DNA of 64,000 nt. Source: an uncultured Bradyrhizobium sp. (GTDB lineage: Bacteria > Pseudomonadota > Alphaproteobacteria > Rhizobiales > Xanthobacteraceae). Location: contig NZ_CAKZHY010000094.1 in the NCBI RefSeq assembly GCF_936928535.1, forward strand, positions 164,311 to 228,310, written 5' to 3'. Each line of letters starts with the position of its first letter. The stretch's first letter is position 1. This document shows, in pieces, positions 45,501 to 52,857 of the stretch. A model generated the notes under the pieces. It saw only the letters and a list, made by a program, of their open reading frames with translations, was not told the origin of the DNA and did no database searches. A program made the position numbers and the translations under genes.

Positions 45501-45663
45501 GAAACTCGCCGACGGCCATCGCGGTCACGCCGAAGATGCCGGCGACCAGCAACATGCCCGACAGGGTCAGCCACAGGACGGGGCCGCGCCGCATGGCGGC
45601 GTCCCAGCCGCCATTCGCGGCCCGGAACGTTGCAGCTGCCATCCCTGTAAAAAACTGGCGCAT
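42553..45663 (-). CDS. Membrane-bound PAS-GGDEF-EAL cyclic di-GMP protein
   Basis: The start at 45663 has GGGGAGTGGG immediately upstream; 1036 residues. A first membrane helix lies near residues 30-50, then a periplasmic sensor domain of the Cache type (to about residue 300) and a second helix (TATLSAAVIALILFMII). Two PAS domains follow (ILYDADGFIVTCNRRYADMFG; the second near residue 470), then GGDEF with ARLGGDEFAVI. The EAL domain has CEALLRW, NVSPVQ, EITEAVL, DDFGTGYSSL and MQGYLFSRP. Both active sites look intact, so either or both activities are possible. Confidence 0.94.
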   Translation of the reverse strand: MRQFFTGMAAATFRAANGGWDAAMRRGPVLWLTLSGMLLVAGIFGVTAMAVGEFRERTLANRARELENTVQLIARHFDQQFEDSDVVAADLIGQMHLPEITSPQMFRERMSGPEANRMLRSRIGAVSYLGDIAIYDADGEIISWSRAQPLPKINISSRAYFQTFKTNPMSEPVLLESVRSFLIGKWTTVVARRLSLPDGTFVGAMVRRIDPDSYQRYFASVALAEGAAISLFDREGVMLARYPNVESMIGRNYRNAPLMQKVLTFGGQHTLRVKSPVDGEEKLGSAVSLNHFPLVIVATNTTSAALADWRQQTGFMVITATLSAAVIALILFMIIRQIIRQNREAQQRLEAERLRLDTALNNMSQGLILYDADGFIVTCNRRYADMFGLSHDVIKPGCHIREAMYHRKERNAFSGNVEEFCAEVMRGVAKGNVATMTHQLPNGRAFQVINTPLAQGGWVATIEEITERRSLEQERDRNYTFLREIIDHIPSQITVKDVHTRRYLLVNRIAEELFGDGGKTIVGKTAADILPEADADVVTRDDDSVLQSPERLLQKEQSWKTPTDDQRHTISKRIGICDKAGDPRYIINVIEDVTEQRKTAEKIAHMAHYDTLTDLPNRALFREQIERELEKVAGGAQFALLYIDVDEFKGINDSLGHHVGDELLKAIAGRIRACLKPGDLIARLGGDEFAVIQTGIESSTDVLAFVTQIHEAIRRPYHCLGHQLSTDASIGIAMAPQDGADLDQLIKNADLAMYGAKAEGRRTYRFFVPEMDASAKARLSLEQDLRQALVNGGFEIHYQPLVNLHSGVVSGCEALLRWRHPERGMVSPAEFIPIAEDTGLINELGDWVLRTACNEAATWPAHVRLAVNVSPVQLKCDTLALRIAGALAASGLEPRRLELEITEAVLIRDDEAALSILHQLRSIGVRIALDDFGTGYSSLSYLKRFPFDKIKIDRCFVADIADSDGAPVIVQAVVNIASASNMTTVAEGVETEAQREMLRTLGCTEMQGYLFSRPKPAAEVRELFGPGDAMPVAAVA

Positions 45664-45843
45664 CCCACTCCCCTGGAGGATGAGAAATACTACCGACAGA
45701 TGGCGCAATGCTTAGGAAAGCCGGTTACCCATGGCTTAAACCGTTTGCGGACTTCTACTGATATCCAGCAAAGCAGGAACCGGCGTTGCGTCGCGGTTGC
45801 GCAGCGCCCGCGAGGCACGCTGCGCCGCATCGTTACCAGAAGC

Positions 45844-46180
45844 CTAATGCGAGGCGCCCGCACTCTTGTCGCCACCGCCGTGACGCAGCCGTCCGGCCAC
45901 GCCGGTCGGGAAGAATACACGCTGGCAATGAAGAGTAGCCCGAGCCAGAGCAGCCAGCGGTCGGGATGAAGCAGCCCCGGCAGCAACGGCAGGCCGCTTC
46001 GCTCGCGGCCTTGGAGGCGACGCCCATGAGGGATTGCAGATAGTTCTGGGCGAGGATGAAGATCGTGGCGCCGATGATCGCGCCGTAGATCGTGCCCATG
46101 CCGCCGATCACCACCATCAGGAGAATGTCAACCATGATGGAGAAACTGAGCGAGGTGTCCGGGCCGGCATAGGCACAAGC
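45844..46180 (-). pseudogene. Remnant of a branched-chain amino acid ABC permease (LivM)
   Basis: The minus strand reads AYAGPDTSLSFSIMVDILLM, then VVIGGMGTIYGAIIGATIFI, LAQNYLQSLMG, then after a frameshift near 45990-46000 LPLLPGLLHPDRWLLWLGLL, and after a second shift near 45910 PTGVAGRLRHGGGDKSAGAS and a stop at 45844. Together these match the last 110 or so residues of LivM. The N-terminal two-thirds are missing. Two shifts plus truncation make it clearly dead. Confidence 0.82.
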
Positions 46181-46210
46181 CTTCAGCCTTCGCCAATCTG
46201 CTCCCTGGGG

Positions 46211-46242
46211 TGATGGGTCCTGGCTTTCGCCGGGACGATGGC
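46211..46242. repeat. Half copy of the TGGGTCCTGGCTTTCGCC repeat
   Basis: It contains TGGGTCCTGGCTTTCGCC, which forms the right end of the elements at 58089 and 60010; the left half is missing here. Confidence 0.6.
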
Positions 46243-46263
46243 GATGATTTACGCCGTCGCTCC

Positions 46264-48009
46264 CTACCGCCGATACGCGCTCGCCCGCGAATAGCCCTGG
46301 CGGTTTTGCTGCGTCGGGCGGGCGGACACGCTGGCGCGGGATTCGCTGGAGGCGGGGCTGGCGAGCTTCAGCTCCTCCAGGAAGATGGGTCGCGCGAAAT
46401 AATAGCCCTGAGCGTAGCGGATCTTGGTCGCGGCCTGGAGATAGGCCAGCTCCTCATAGGATTCGATGCCTTCGGCGATCACCGTCATGCCGAGCGCTTC
46501 GCTCAAGGATTCGATCGCCCGCAAAATGCCCTGGTTGCGCGGCCGCTTATGGATGTCGCTGATGAAGGAGCGGTCGATCTTGATCTCGTCGGCGGTGATG
46601 TCGGCCAGCGCCGACAGCGACGAATAGCCGGTGCCGAAATCGTCGATGGAGATGCCGACGCCGAGCTTGCGGAACATCGGCAGGATCTCGGCCTGGAAGT
46701 GGTTCTTGGCGACGAAGGCGTCTTCCGTCACCTCGATCATGAAGCGCCGGGGAAAGCCGGTGTCATCGAGGGCCTGGGCGAAATTGCGCATGAATTCGGG
46801 GTTGCCGGCCTGCTTGGCGGCCACATTGATGCTGATGGTCGCATCCCCGCCGAAGGTCTCGTTGATCAGGTCGATCGACTTGACGATCTCGGCGAGCACG
46901 AGATGGGTGAGCTCGTCGATCAGACCGAGCTCGCCCGCCAGATTGATGAACGAGCCCGGCGCCTGGATGACACCCTCGTCGTCGCGCAGGCGCACCAGGG
47001 CTTCGATGCCCTTCACCTCTTGCGTGCGGATGTCGACCTTGGACTGGAAGGCGCAGCAGAAGCGCTTCTCGAGGATCGCAAGCCGCAGCGACTGCTCGAT
47101 CTTCATCCGCGCCAGCGCCTCGCGCTCCATGCCGGTATCGAAGAAGGCGCAGGATCCCTTGCCGTTGTTCTTGATGCGGTACATCGCGATGTCGGCATTC
47201 TGGCGCAACGTCTCGAAGCTGCTTCCGTGGTCGGGATACAGGCTGATGCCGACCGACGTTGAGGCGAACACTTCCGAATTGTCGATGAAGAAGGGCGCCG
47301 TCAGCCGCTCCAATGTCGCTGTCATGAATTCGGCGACTTCCTCCTGGCTCTGGATCGGAGAGAGCAGCAGCAGGAATTCGTCGCCGGAGATGCGCGACAG
47401 CATGTCGGACTCGCGCAGGTCTCGTCCGAGCCGTTTCGAAAGCTCGACCAGCAGTGCATCACCGACGGCGTGGCCATAATAGTCGTTGATGTGCTTGAAA
47501 TTGTCGACGTCGAGAAAAGCCAATGCGAAGCGCTCGCCGCTGCGATCGCGGGCGAGCAGGCTGTTGGCGCGATGCTCGATCACGCGCCGCGAGGGCAGGC
47601 CGGTCAGCTCGTCGAAATAGGCCGAGCGAAACAGCTGGTCCTCGAAATTCTTCTGCTCGGTGATGTCGGCGGACGCCGAGATCAGGAGCTCGCGGCCGGC
47701 GAGCTGCACCGGTCGATGGGTCGTCAGCAACACCTGGCGTGCGGGACCGTCGTGATGCGCTTCTTCCGAGACGACAGCCTGTCCGGCCCTGAGCGCACGC
47801 TCGCAGGCCTCGCGGCGCTGCGCCAGATCCGGCGACGGACGGCTGCCGTCCATGCCGAGCTGGGAGGCGGCGACATCGTTAACCAGCAGAAGCTTGCCTT
47901 GCGCGTCCTGCACGGTGAGACCGGCAGGCAGCATTCTAACGATTTCCTTGAGAAATCCGAGTTCGGCTTCACTCGCGCCGTTATATGCGTTGTCGTTCAT
48001 AGAAATCAT
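46264..48009 (-). CDS. PAS-GGDEF-EAL cyclic di-GMP protein, likely phosphodiesterase
   Basis: A 581-residue soluble protein starting at 48009 (or ATG 48000). A PAS-like domain (residues 15-135; LPAGLTVQDAQGKLLLVND) is followed by GGDEF with ISGDEFLLLLS, where Ser replaces the first Gly of the active site, so cyclase activity is doubtful. The EAL domain is complete: IEALVRLRD, SINVAAKQ, EVTEDAF, DDFGTGYSSLSALADI, IKIDRSFI, EGIESYEE and YAQGYYFARP. It therefore probably degrades cyclic di-GMP. It stands alone, between the LivM remnant and repeats. Confidence 0.92.
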   Translation of the reverse strand: MISMNDNAYNGASEAELGFLKEIVRMLPAGLTVQDAQGKLLLVNDVAASQLGMDGSRPSPDLAQRREACERALRAGQAVVSEEAHHDGPARQVLLTTHRPVQLAGRELLISASADITEQKNFEDQLFRSAYFDELTGLPSRRVIEHRANSLLARDRSGERFALAFLDVDNFKHINDYYGHAVGDALLVELSKRLGRDLRESDMLSRISGDEFLLLLSPIQSQEEVAEFMTATLERLTAPFFIDNSEVFASTSVGISLYPDHGSSFETLRQNADIAMYRIKNNGKGSCAFFDTGMEREALARMKIEQSLRLAILEKRFCCAFQSKVDIRTQEVKGIEALVRLRDDEGVIQAPGSFINLAGELGLIDELTHLVLAEIVKSIDLINETFGGDATISINVAAKQAGNPEFMRNFAQALDDTGFPRRFMIEVTEDAFVAKNHFQAEILPMFRKLGVGISIDDFGTGYSSLSALADITADEIKIDRSFISDIHKRPRNQGILRAIESLSEALGMTVIAEGIESYEELAYLQAATKIRYAQGYYFARPIFLEELKLASPASSESRASVSARPTQQNRQGYSRASAYRR

Positions 48010-48284
48010 GAATCTTCTTGTTCAGCGCGCCTTCGCAATGGGCGCGATCATGCGCGGTTCCCTCTTAGGTTTGGTTAAGGGGTCCGCAGAAATACGGGGG
48101 TGTTCTGGGAGAAACCTGTGGCATTGCGAGGCGCGCCGTCGATCGTCATTAACAGAAGGTCAACGCCGCTTGCGAAAGCGCAAGCGAAGCGCGCGGTTCG
48201 CTTTCGTTTGCAACGATGGAAATCGCGCGCCACGCCGTTCTCCTCGAGGTGAGGCCACGCATTTGAGGGCGTGTTCCCCGCGGC

Positions 48285-48416
48285 ACATCCTTCGAGACGC
48301 CCGCCTCCGGCGGGCCCTCAGGATGAGGGCTGAGTGTGTGGCAGCTTTAGCGCGTACGGATGCCCGTTTAGCCTCATCCTGAGGAGACCGCGAAGCGATC
48401 GTCTCGAAGGATGAGG
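48285..48416. repeat. Intergenic repeat (CATCCTTCGAGAC / CTCATCCTGAGG family)
   Basis: CATCCTTCGAGACGCCCGCC at the left faces GTCTCGAAGGATGAGG at the right, with CCTCAGGATGAGG and CCTCATCCTGAGG as the inner pair. It occupies most of the 460-bp gap before the HWE kinase. Confidence 0.8.
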
Positions 48417-48469
48417 CGTGCACGCAGGTCGTTCAAGATTCCCACCAAACGTGTTGCTTTCACAGTCGG

Positions 48470-49435
48470 CTACTCGCTCTTGGGAATGCGGCACTGCATG
48501 GTGCAATGCAGCCCGGTCTTCAGATACGAGATCTCGGTCTTGCCGTCGAAGGCTGATAGCGCCGACTTCAAGAGCTTGGTCCCGAAGCCGGGCGAGGAGA
48601 TTTCGCCAATAGTCGGCCCCTCGGTCTCGTCCCAGGTGATGTTCAGGCGATCGTCGGTGATCGTCCATGACACCTGCAACAATCCGCGCGGCGAGGAGAA
48701 CGCGCCGTATTTGCCGGCATTGGTGGCGAGCTCGTGGAACATCAATGACAGTGTCACCGCGAGCTTGGGCGGCAGGAACAGCCGGTCGCCGTTGAGGCTG
48801 AAGCGGACATGGCCGTATGGGCCGAGCTCGGAGATCAGCAGATCCCGGATGTCGCACCCGCCCTTGTCGATCCGCGAGATCAGATCGTCGGTTGCGGCCA
48901 GCGAGCGCAGCCGCGGGTCGATCCGGGCCCACACCTCCGGCTGGTCGTGCAGCACCTGATGCAGCACGGCGTGCACCGTCGACAGCTTGTTCTTCAGCCG
49001 GTGCTGCAGTTCATCGACCAGCAGCTTGCGATACTTCTCCTCTTCGATCAGCCGTCTGGAGATTCGGCGCTGCTCCGCCAGCATCGTCCGATAATGCTCG
49101 ACGCCCCAAATGGTCAGCGCGCAGACGCCCCAATAGAGCGTGAGCAGCACGAAGCGCGAACGATCGGCAAACGCATCGCCGAAATTCAGGACGACGCCGA
49201 GCACGCCGCCGACCAGCGCGGTCACGATGCCGACGCGAAATCCTCCGAAGGCGGCTGCAAAGAACACGGCGGGGAAGTACGGCGTGAAGTAGACGTCGGG
49301 GCGCACCTGCGCGAGCCCCCAGCGCGCCAGGGTCGACAGCAGCAGGCAGACCAGCGCGAACGCAAGGCTCAGGCCGAGCGATGGCGTCGCCACGCCCTGC
49401 CAGCCCTTGCGGAGCTCGTCGATCAACTTCCCCAT
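48470..49435 (-). CDS. HWE/HisKA_2-type sensor histidine kinase with membrane MASE-like region
   Basis: A 321-residue protein with four hydrophobic helices in residues 20-115 (LGLSLAFALVCLLLSTLA, FFAAAFGGFRVGIVTALVGG and others), resembling a DUF4118 domain. A coiled region leads to the phosphoacceptor ELQHRLKNKLSTVHAVL, where the H-box follows the HWE/HisKA_2 pattern. The ATPase part has FHELATNAGKYGAFS, ITWDETEGP (the W-x-E motif) and GFGTKLL. HWE kinases often act in general stress or light responses. No response regulator is adjacent. Confidence 0.9.
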   Translation of the reverse strand: MGKLIDELRKGWQGVATPSLGLSLAFALVCLLLSTLARWGLAQVRPDVYFTPYFPAVFFAAAFGGFRVGIVTALVGGVLGVVLNFGDAFADRSRFVLLTLYWGVCALTIWGVEHYRTMLAEQRRISRRLIEEEKYRKLLVDELQHRLKNKLSTVHAVLHQVLHDQPEVWARIDPRLRSLAATDDLISRIDKGGCDIRDLLISELGPYGHVRFSLNGDRLFLPPKLAVTLSLMFHELATNAGKYGAFSSPRGLLQVSWTITDDRLNITWDETEGPTIGEISSPGFGTKLLKSALSAFDGKTEISYLKTGLHCTMQCRIPKSE

Positions 49436-49621
49436 GCGCAGCCCGGTTGCGAGTGACGTCCGGAAAACGACAGACGGGTCATGATGTTACGCATCCCGCA
49501 TGCGCAAGCAAAGCCTCGTCGCGATCAGGCGAGACGATTGGACGTGGCGGCGACGATTGTCGCGGAAACGTCATCGACCGGTGTCTGCCATTTGGCGTCA
49601 AATCATTCAGCGGGATTGGAT

Positions 49622-49711
49622 TATCGGACTGCGGAAGTCTTCGTTGCCGAAGGTGCCAAAATTGTGATCTCAGGCCGGCGACTACCGGAAGGCGAGGCGG
49701 CTCCGGAAGAG
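49622..49711 (+). pseudogene. Fragment of a short-chain dehydrogenase/reductase
   Basis: The plus strand reads YRTAEVFVAEGAKIVISGRR and continues LPEGEA, the beta2-alpha-beta region of a Rossmann SDR that normally reads TAxxFxxEGAKVVIxGRR. The preceding glycine motif TGxxxGIG and everything after about 30 residues are missing. It runs into a repeat at 49716. A short remnant, recognised from family knowledge. Confidence 0.5.
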
Positions 49712-49715
49712 GTGC

Positions 49716-49813
49716 CGTAGGGTGGGCAAAGGCGCGCTCTTCGCGCCGTGCCCACCAGCCGTCTCCATGTGAAGAACGTGGGCACGGCGCTGCGCGCCTT
49801 TGCCCACCCTACG
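49716..49813. repeat. Intergenic repeat (GTAGGGTGGGCAAAGGCGC family)
   Basis: GTAGGGTGGGCAAAGGCGCG at the left and CGCGCCTTTGCCCACCCTAC at the right are perfect inverted ends, with GTGCCCACCAGC and GTGGGCACGGCG inside. A second copy lies at 60715-60812. Confidence 0.85.
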
Positions 49814-49875
49814 AAGCTGAAAGTGCCGCAGTTTCTGATCCCGGCTCGCGCTTCGCGCGTCCGGGACACGAGAAA

Positions 49876-51252
49876 TCACAACGCCTTCAGCCGCACGTTC
49901 AACCCATCCCGCGGCTTGGGGATCGGCCACATCTGCCATTGCGGCTTGTAGCCGGGCTCCAGCGACACCTCGATGTTCTGCAGGAAGTGACGCGCAAAGC
50001 ACTTCGCCTGCATGTAGGCGAAGTGCAGGCCGAGGCACATATGCGCGCCGCCGCCGAACGGAATCCAGGCGAAGCGATGGCGATTGCGCTGGGCGTCCTC
50101 GGTAAAGCGCAAGGGATCGAAGCGATCTGGCTCCGGCCAGATATCCTTCATGTGATGCGTGTAGAGCGGATTGACGCCGACCGCGGTGCCGGCGGGAATC
50201 GCATAGCCCTTGAAGCTGAAATCGCGCATCGCACGCCGCGGCATCGAGGGCACCGGCGGCTTGATCCGCAGTGCTTCCTTGAAGGCCATTTCCGTCAGCG
50301 GCATCTTTTCGAGATCGTCGAAGCTGCTGGGCGCGTCCGGCGCGAGGCCGAGCGCGAGAACCTCGGCGCGCAGCCGGCTCTGCCAGTCGGGATTGGCGGC
50401 GAGCTCGCCGATGAAGGACGTCAGCGACGAGGTCAGCGTGTCGTGCGCGGCCATCATCAGGAAGCTCATATGGTCGATGATGTCCTGGTCGGACAAGAGC
50501 GCACCATCCTCATGGGTGGCGCGGCAGAGATGCGAGAACAGATCATCGCCGCCGTGATTGCCGCGGCGCAGTGGAATCTGCTCGCGGAAATAGGCGATGA
50601 TGCGTTTGCGTCCCCTCACGCCTGCCGCCATCTGCGTGCCGGGCAGGGGGCGGCGGATCGGGGCGACCGCAGCCGCCACCATGTCGACGAAGGCGCGGTT
50701 GATCTCGTCGACCTCGGGCCCGATGTCGGCACCGAGAAAGGACGTCGCGGCGAGATCCAGCGTGAGCTGCTTCATCGCCGGATAAAGCTGCATCTCTCCG
50801 GGCTTGGCCTTCCATTGTGCGACGCGCGCGGAGATTCCGCGATCGAGGTCGCTGAGATAGGACTTCATCGGCCCGGACTTGAACGCGACCGACAGCGCCT
50901 TGCGATGCAGCCTGTGCTCGTCGAAGTCGAGCAGCATCAGGCCGCGCGGAAACAACAGCCCGAGCACGTTGTTCCAGCCATGGGTCGACGAGAACAGCTT
51001 TTGCTGGTCGAACAGGACGAGCTCGTTGGCCTCCGGGCCGAGCAGCACGATGTTGGTCTCGCCGAAAATATGGGTGCGGTAGACCGGACCATATTTGGCG
51101 CCGTTTCGCTCGATATGCCCCTTGGGATCGGCGAGCACCTGAAACGTCTTGCCGATGATCGGCCAGCCTTCGTCGCCGGGGATATGCGTCAGCTCGTTGC
51201 GTTTGGGCGCAGTGTACTGAAGCGCTGACGAGGCCACATTCTGCATCGACAT
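49876..51252 (-). CDS. Cytochrome P450
   Basis: The start at 51252 has GGAG nine bases upstream; 458 residues. The P450 signatures are all visible: I-helix MAAHDTLTSSLTSFIGELA, ExxR in EALRIKPPVP, and the heme loop FGGGAHMCLGLHFAYMQAK with the ligand Cys near residue 405. It lacks an N-terminal membrane anchor. It resembles soluble bacterial P450s related to CYP120/CYP51-like enzymes that act on lipophilic substrates. No ferredoxin or reductase gene is adjacent, so electron partners must come from elsewhere. Confidence 0.94.
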   Translation of the reverse strand: MSMQNVASSALQYTAPKRNELTHIPGDEGWPIIGKTFQVLADPKGHIERNGAKYGPVYRTHIFGETNIVLLGPEANELVLFDQQKLFSSTHGWNNVLGLLFPRGLMLLDFDEHRLHRKALSVAFKSGPMKSYLSDLDRGISARVAQWKAKPGEMQLYPAMKQLTLDLAATSFLGADIGPEVDEINRAFVDMVAAAVAPIRRPLPGTQMAAGVRGRKRIIAYFREQIPLRRGNHGGDDLFSHLCRATHEDGALLSDQDIIDHMSFLMMAAHDTLTSSLTSFIGELAANPDWQSRLRAEVLALGLAPDAPSSFDDLEKMPLTEMAFKEALRIKPPVPSMPRRAMRDFSFKGYAIPAGTAVGVNPLYTHHMKDIWPEPDRFDPLRFTEDAQRNRHRFAWIPFGGGAHMCLGLHFAYMQAKCFARHFLQNIEVSLEPGYKPQWQMWPIPKPRDGLNVRLKAL

Positions 51253-51346
51253 GACGATTGCTCCGGATGGCTGACCCCGACGATATAGCACAATCCTGAT
51301 AACGATGGTGCGGCGGTGTCGCCACACATGCCATCGTCGTCCCGGC

Positions 51347-52582
51347 CTACCGCTTCGCCGCTTCCTTCTGCAGATCCGGCGCGTTGACGGCGGGAATGGC
51401 GACGCGGCCGGGGCCGGTCACCTTCAGCGCCTCGGCGGCCTTCTCGTTCTGCATGATCTTGGCCATCACGGCCTGGCCGGCCCGCTCGAAGATCGCGCGG
51501 TTCTCGATCACGAATTTTTGCGACTTGCGAAGTCCGTCGATGTAGCCGTTGATCTCAGGGACCACGTAGCGCGCCACCATATCCCAGCTTCGGCGCGTGG
51601 CTTCCGGATTGGCCCAGTCGTGCACGAATCCGATGATGGCGCCGACGCCGCCTGAGACTTCCATCACGTTCTTGATGGTTTTGACGAGATCGTCGGGCGT
51701 GCCGATGGTGGAGGCAGCGCCCTCGACGAAAGCAGTCTTGTCCACGGCCTCGTCGGGCGATGAGAACGCGGTGAGGCCCGGCCGTTGCAGCGTGCCGACA
51801 TTATACTCGTTGTGCCAGCGCATCAGCCCGGCGCCGGCTTCTTTCCGTGCCTGCTCGCGGCTCTCGGCGATGTGGAAGGTCAACAGTACGCGCCAGTCGG
51901 CGCGATTGACCGTGGTGCCGTGCTTCTTGGCGGCATCCTCGGCGAACTGCCATTGCTGTTGCAACGACATCAGTCCCTGCGTCGTCATCGAGCCGAGCGA
52001 GATGATGCCGATGCCGTATTTGCCGGCCAGCGTCATGCCCGACGGCGAGATTTGCGAAGCCACGACGAACGGCATCTCCTCCTGCAACGGCAGGAGCTGG
52101 AGCGCGGCATCGTTCATGGTGAACCAGTCGCTCTTGGCCGTGACACGCTCGCCGTTGAAGAGACGGCGGATCACCTCGATCGCCTCGTCCTGGCGATCGC
52201 GCTGCGTCATCGGGTCGATGCCGAGCGTATGTGCGTCGGACGCCAGCGCGCCGGGACCGGAGCCGAAGATGGCGCGGCCGCCGGTCATGTGGTCGAGCTG
52301 CACCATGCGCTGGGCGACGTTGAAGGGGTGGTGATAGGGCAGCGAGATCACGCCGGTCCCGAGCTTGATCCGCTTGGTGCGCTCGCCGGCGGCAGCCAGG
52401 AACATCTCGGGCGAAGCGATCATCTCCCAGCCGGAGGAATGGTGCTCGCCGCACCAGAACTCGTCATAACCGAGCGCATCCAGTTGCTCGACCAGATCGA
52501 GATCGCGCCGGAACTGGAGCATCGGGTGCTCCCCGATCGGGTGATGCGGGGCAAGAAAGGCCCCAAACTTCAGGCGCGCCAT
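51347..52582 (-). CDS. LLM-class flavin-dependent oxidoreductase
   Basis: A 411-residue bacterial-luciferase-like TIM barrel. It begins MARLKFGAFLAPHHPIGEHP and contains GYDEFWCGEHHSSGWEMI, IKLGTGVISLPYHHPFNVAQRM, GRAIFGSGPGALASDAHTLG and the closing VGAIIGFVHDWANPEATRRSW. It is somewhat longer than the usual 330-370 residues. Members use reduced flavin for monooxygenation or related reactions. It lies downstream of nothing on its strand except a divergent MFS gene, with an inverted repeat between them. Confidence 0.9.
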   Translation of the reverse strand: MARLKFGAFLAPHHPIGEHPMLQFRRDLDLVEQLDALGYDEFWCGEHHSSGWEMIASPEMFLAAAGERTKRIKLGTGVISLPYHHPFNVAQRMVQLDHMTGGRAIFGSGPGALASDAHTLGIDPMTQRDRQDEAIEVIRRLFNGERVTAKSDWFTMNDAALQLLPLQEEMPFVVASQISPSGMTLAGKYGIGIISLGSMTTQGLMSLQQQWQFAEDAAKKHGTTVNRADWRVLLTFHIAESREQARKEAGAGLMRWHNEYNVGTLQRPGLTAFSSPDEAVDKTAFVEGAASTIGTPDDLVKTIKNVMEVSGGVGAIIGFVHDWANPEATRRSWDMVARYVVPEINGYIDGLRKSQKFVIENRAIFERAGQAVMAKIMQNEKAAEALKVTGPGRVAIPAVNAPDLQKEAAKR

Positions 52583-52718
52583 GGCGTTCTCTCCAGTTGA
52601 TTTTTTGCTTGTTGGGTAGGCGCAAGGCTACGTGCCCAATGCCACGAACGCAATCGCGCGATGTCCCGCGCGACGGAATGCAGGCATGCGCGGCCGCTGC
52701 CTCTTCTCCCTCTCCCCC

Positions 52719-52743
52719 GGAATTCAAACCGCGTTTGAATTCC
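52719..52743. promoter_or_regulatory. 10-bp inverted repeat between divergent oxidoreductase and MFS genes
   Basis: GGAATTCAAA and TTTGAATTCC flank CCGCG, a perfect palindrome with a 5-bp centre about 115 bp upstream of the MFS start and 137 bp upstream of the oxidoreductase start. It suits a dimeric repressor, though pyrimidine-rich repeat-like sequence surrounds it. Confidence 0.5.
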
Positions 52744-52857
52744 GACCGCTCTCCCCCATGAGGCGAGGTGAAGCCCGCGAAACTTACCTACGAGGTAATC
52801 GCGACGACCTGCGTGGTCTGAAATCATCGGAGGTCCGAAATCCCGGAATGCCGACCG

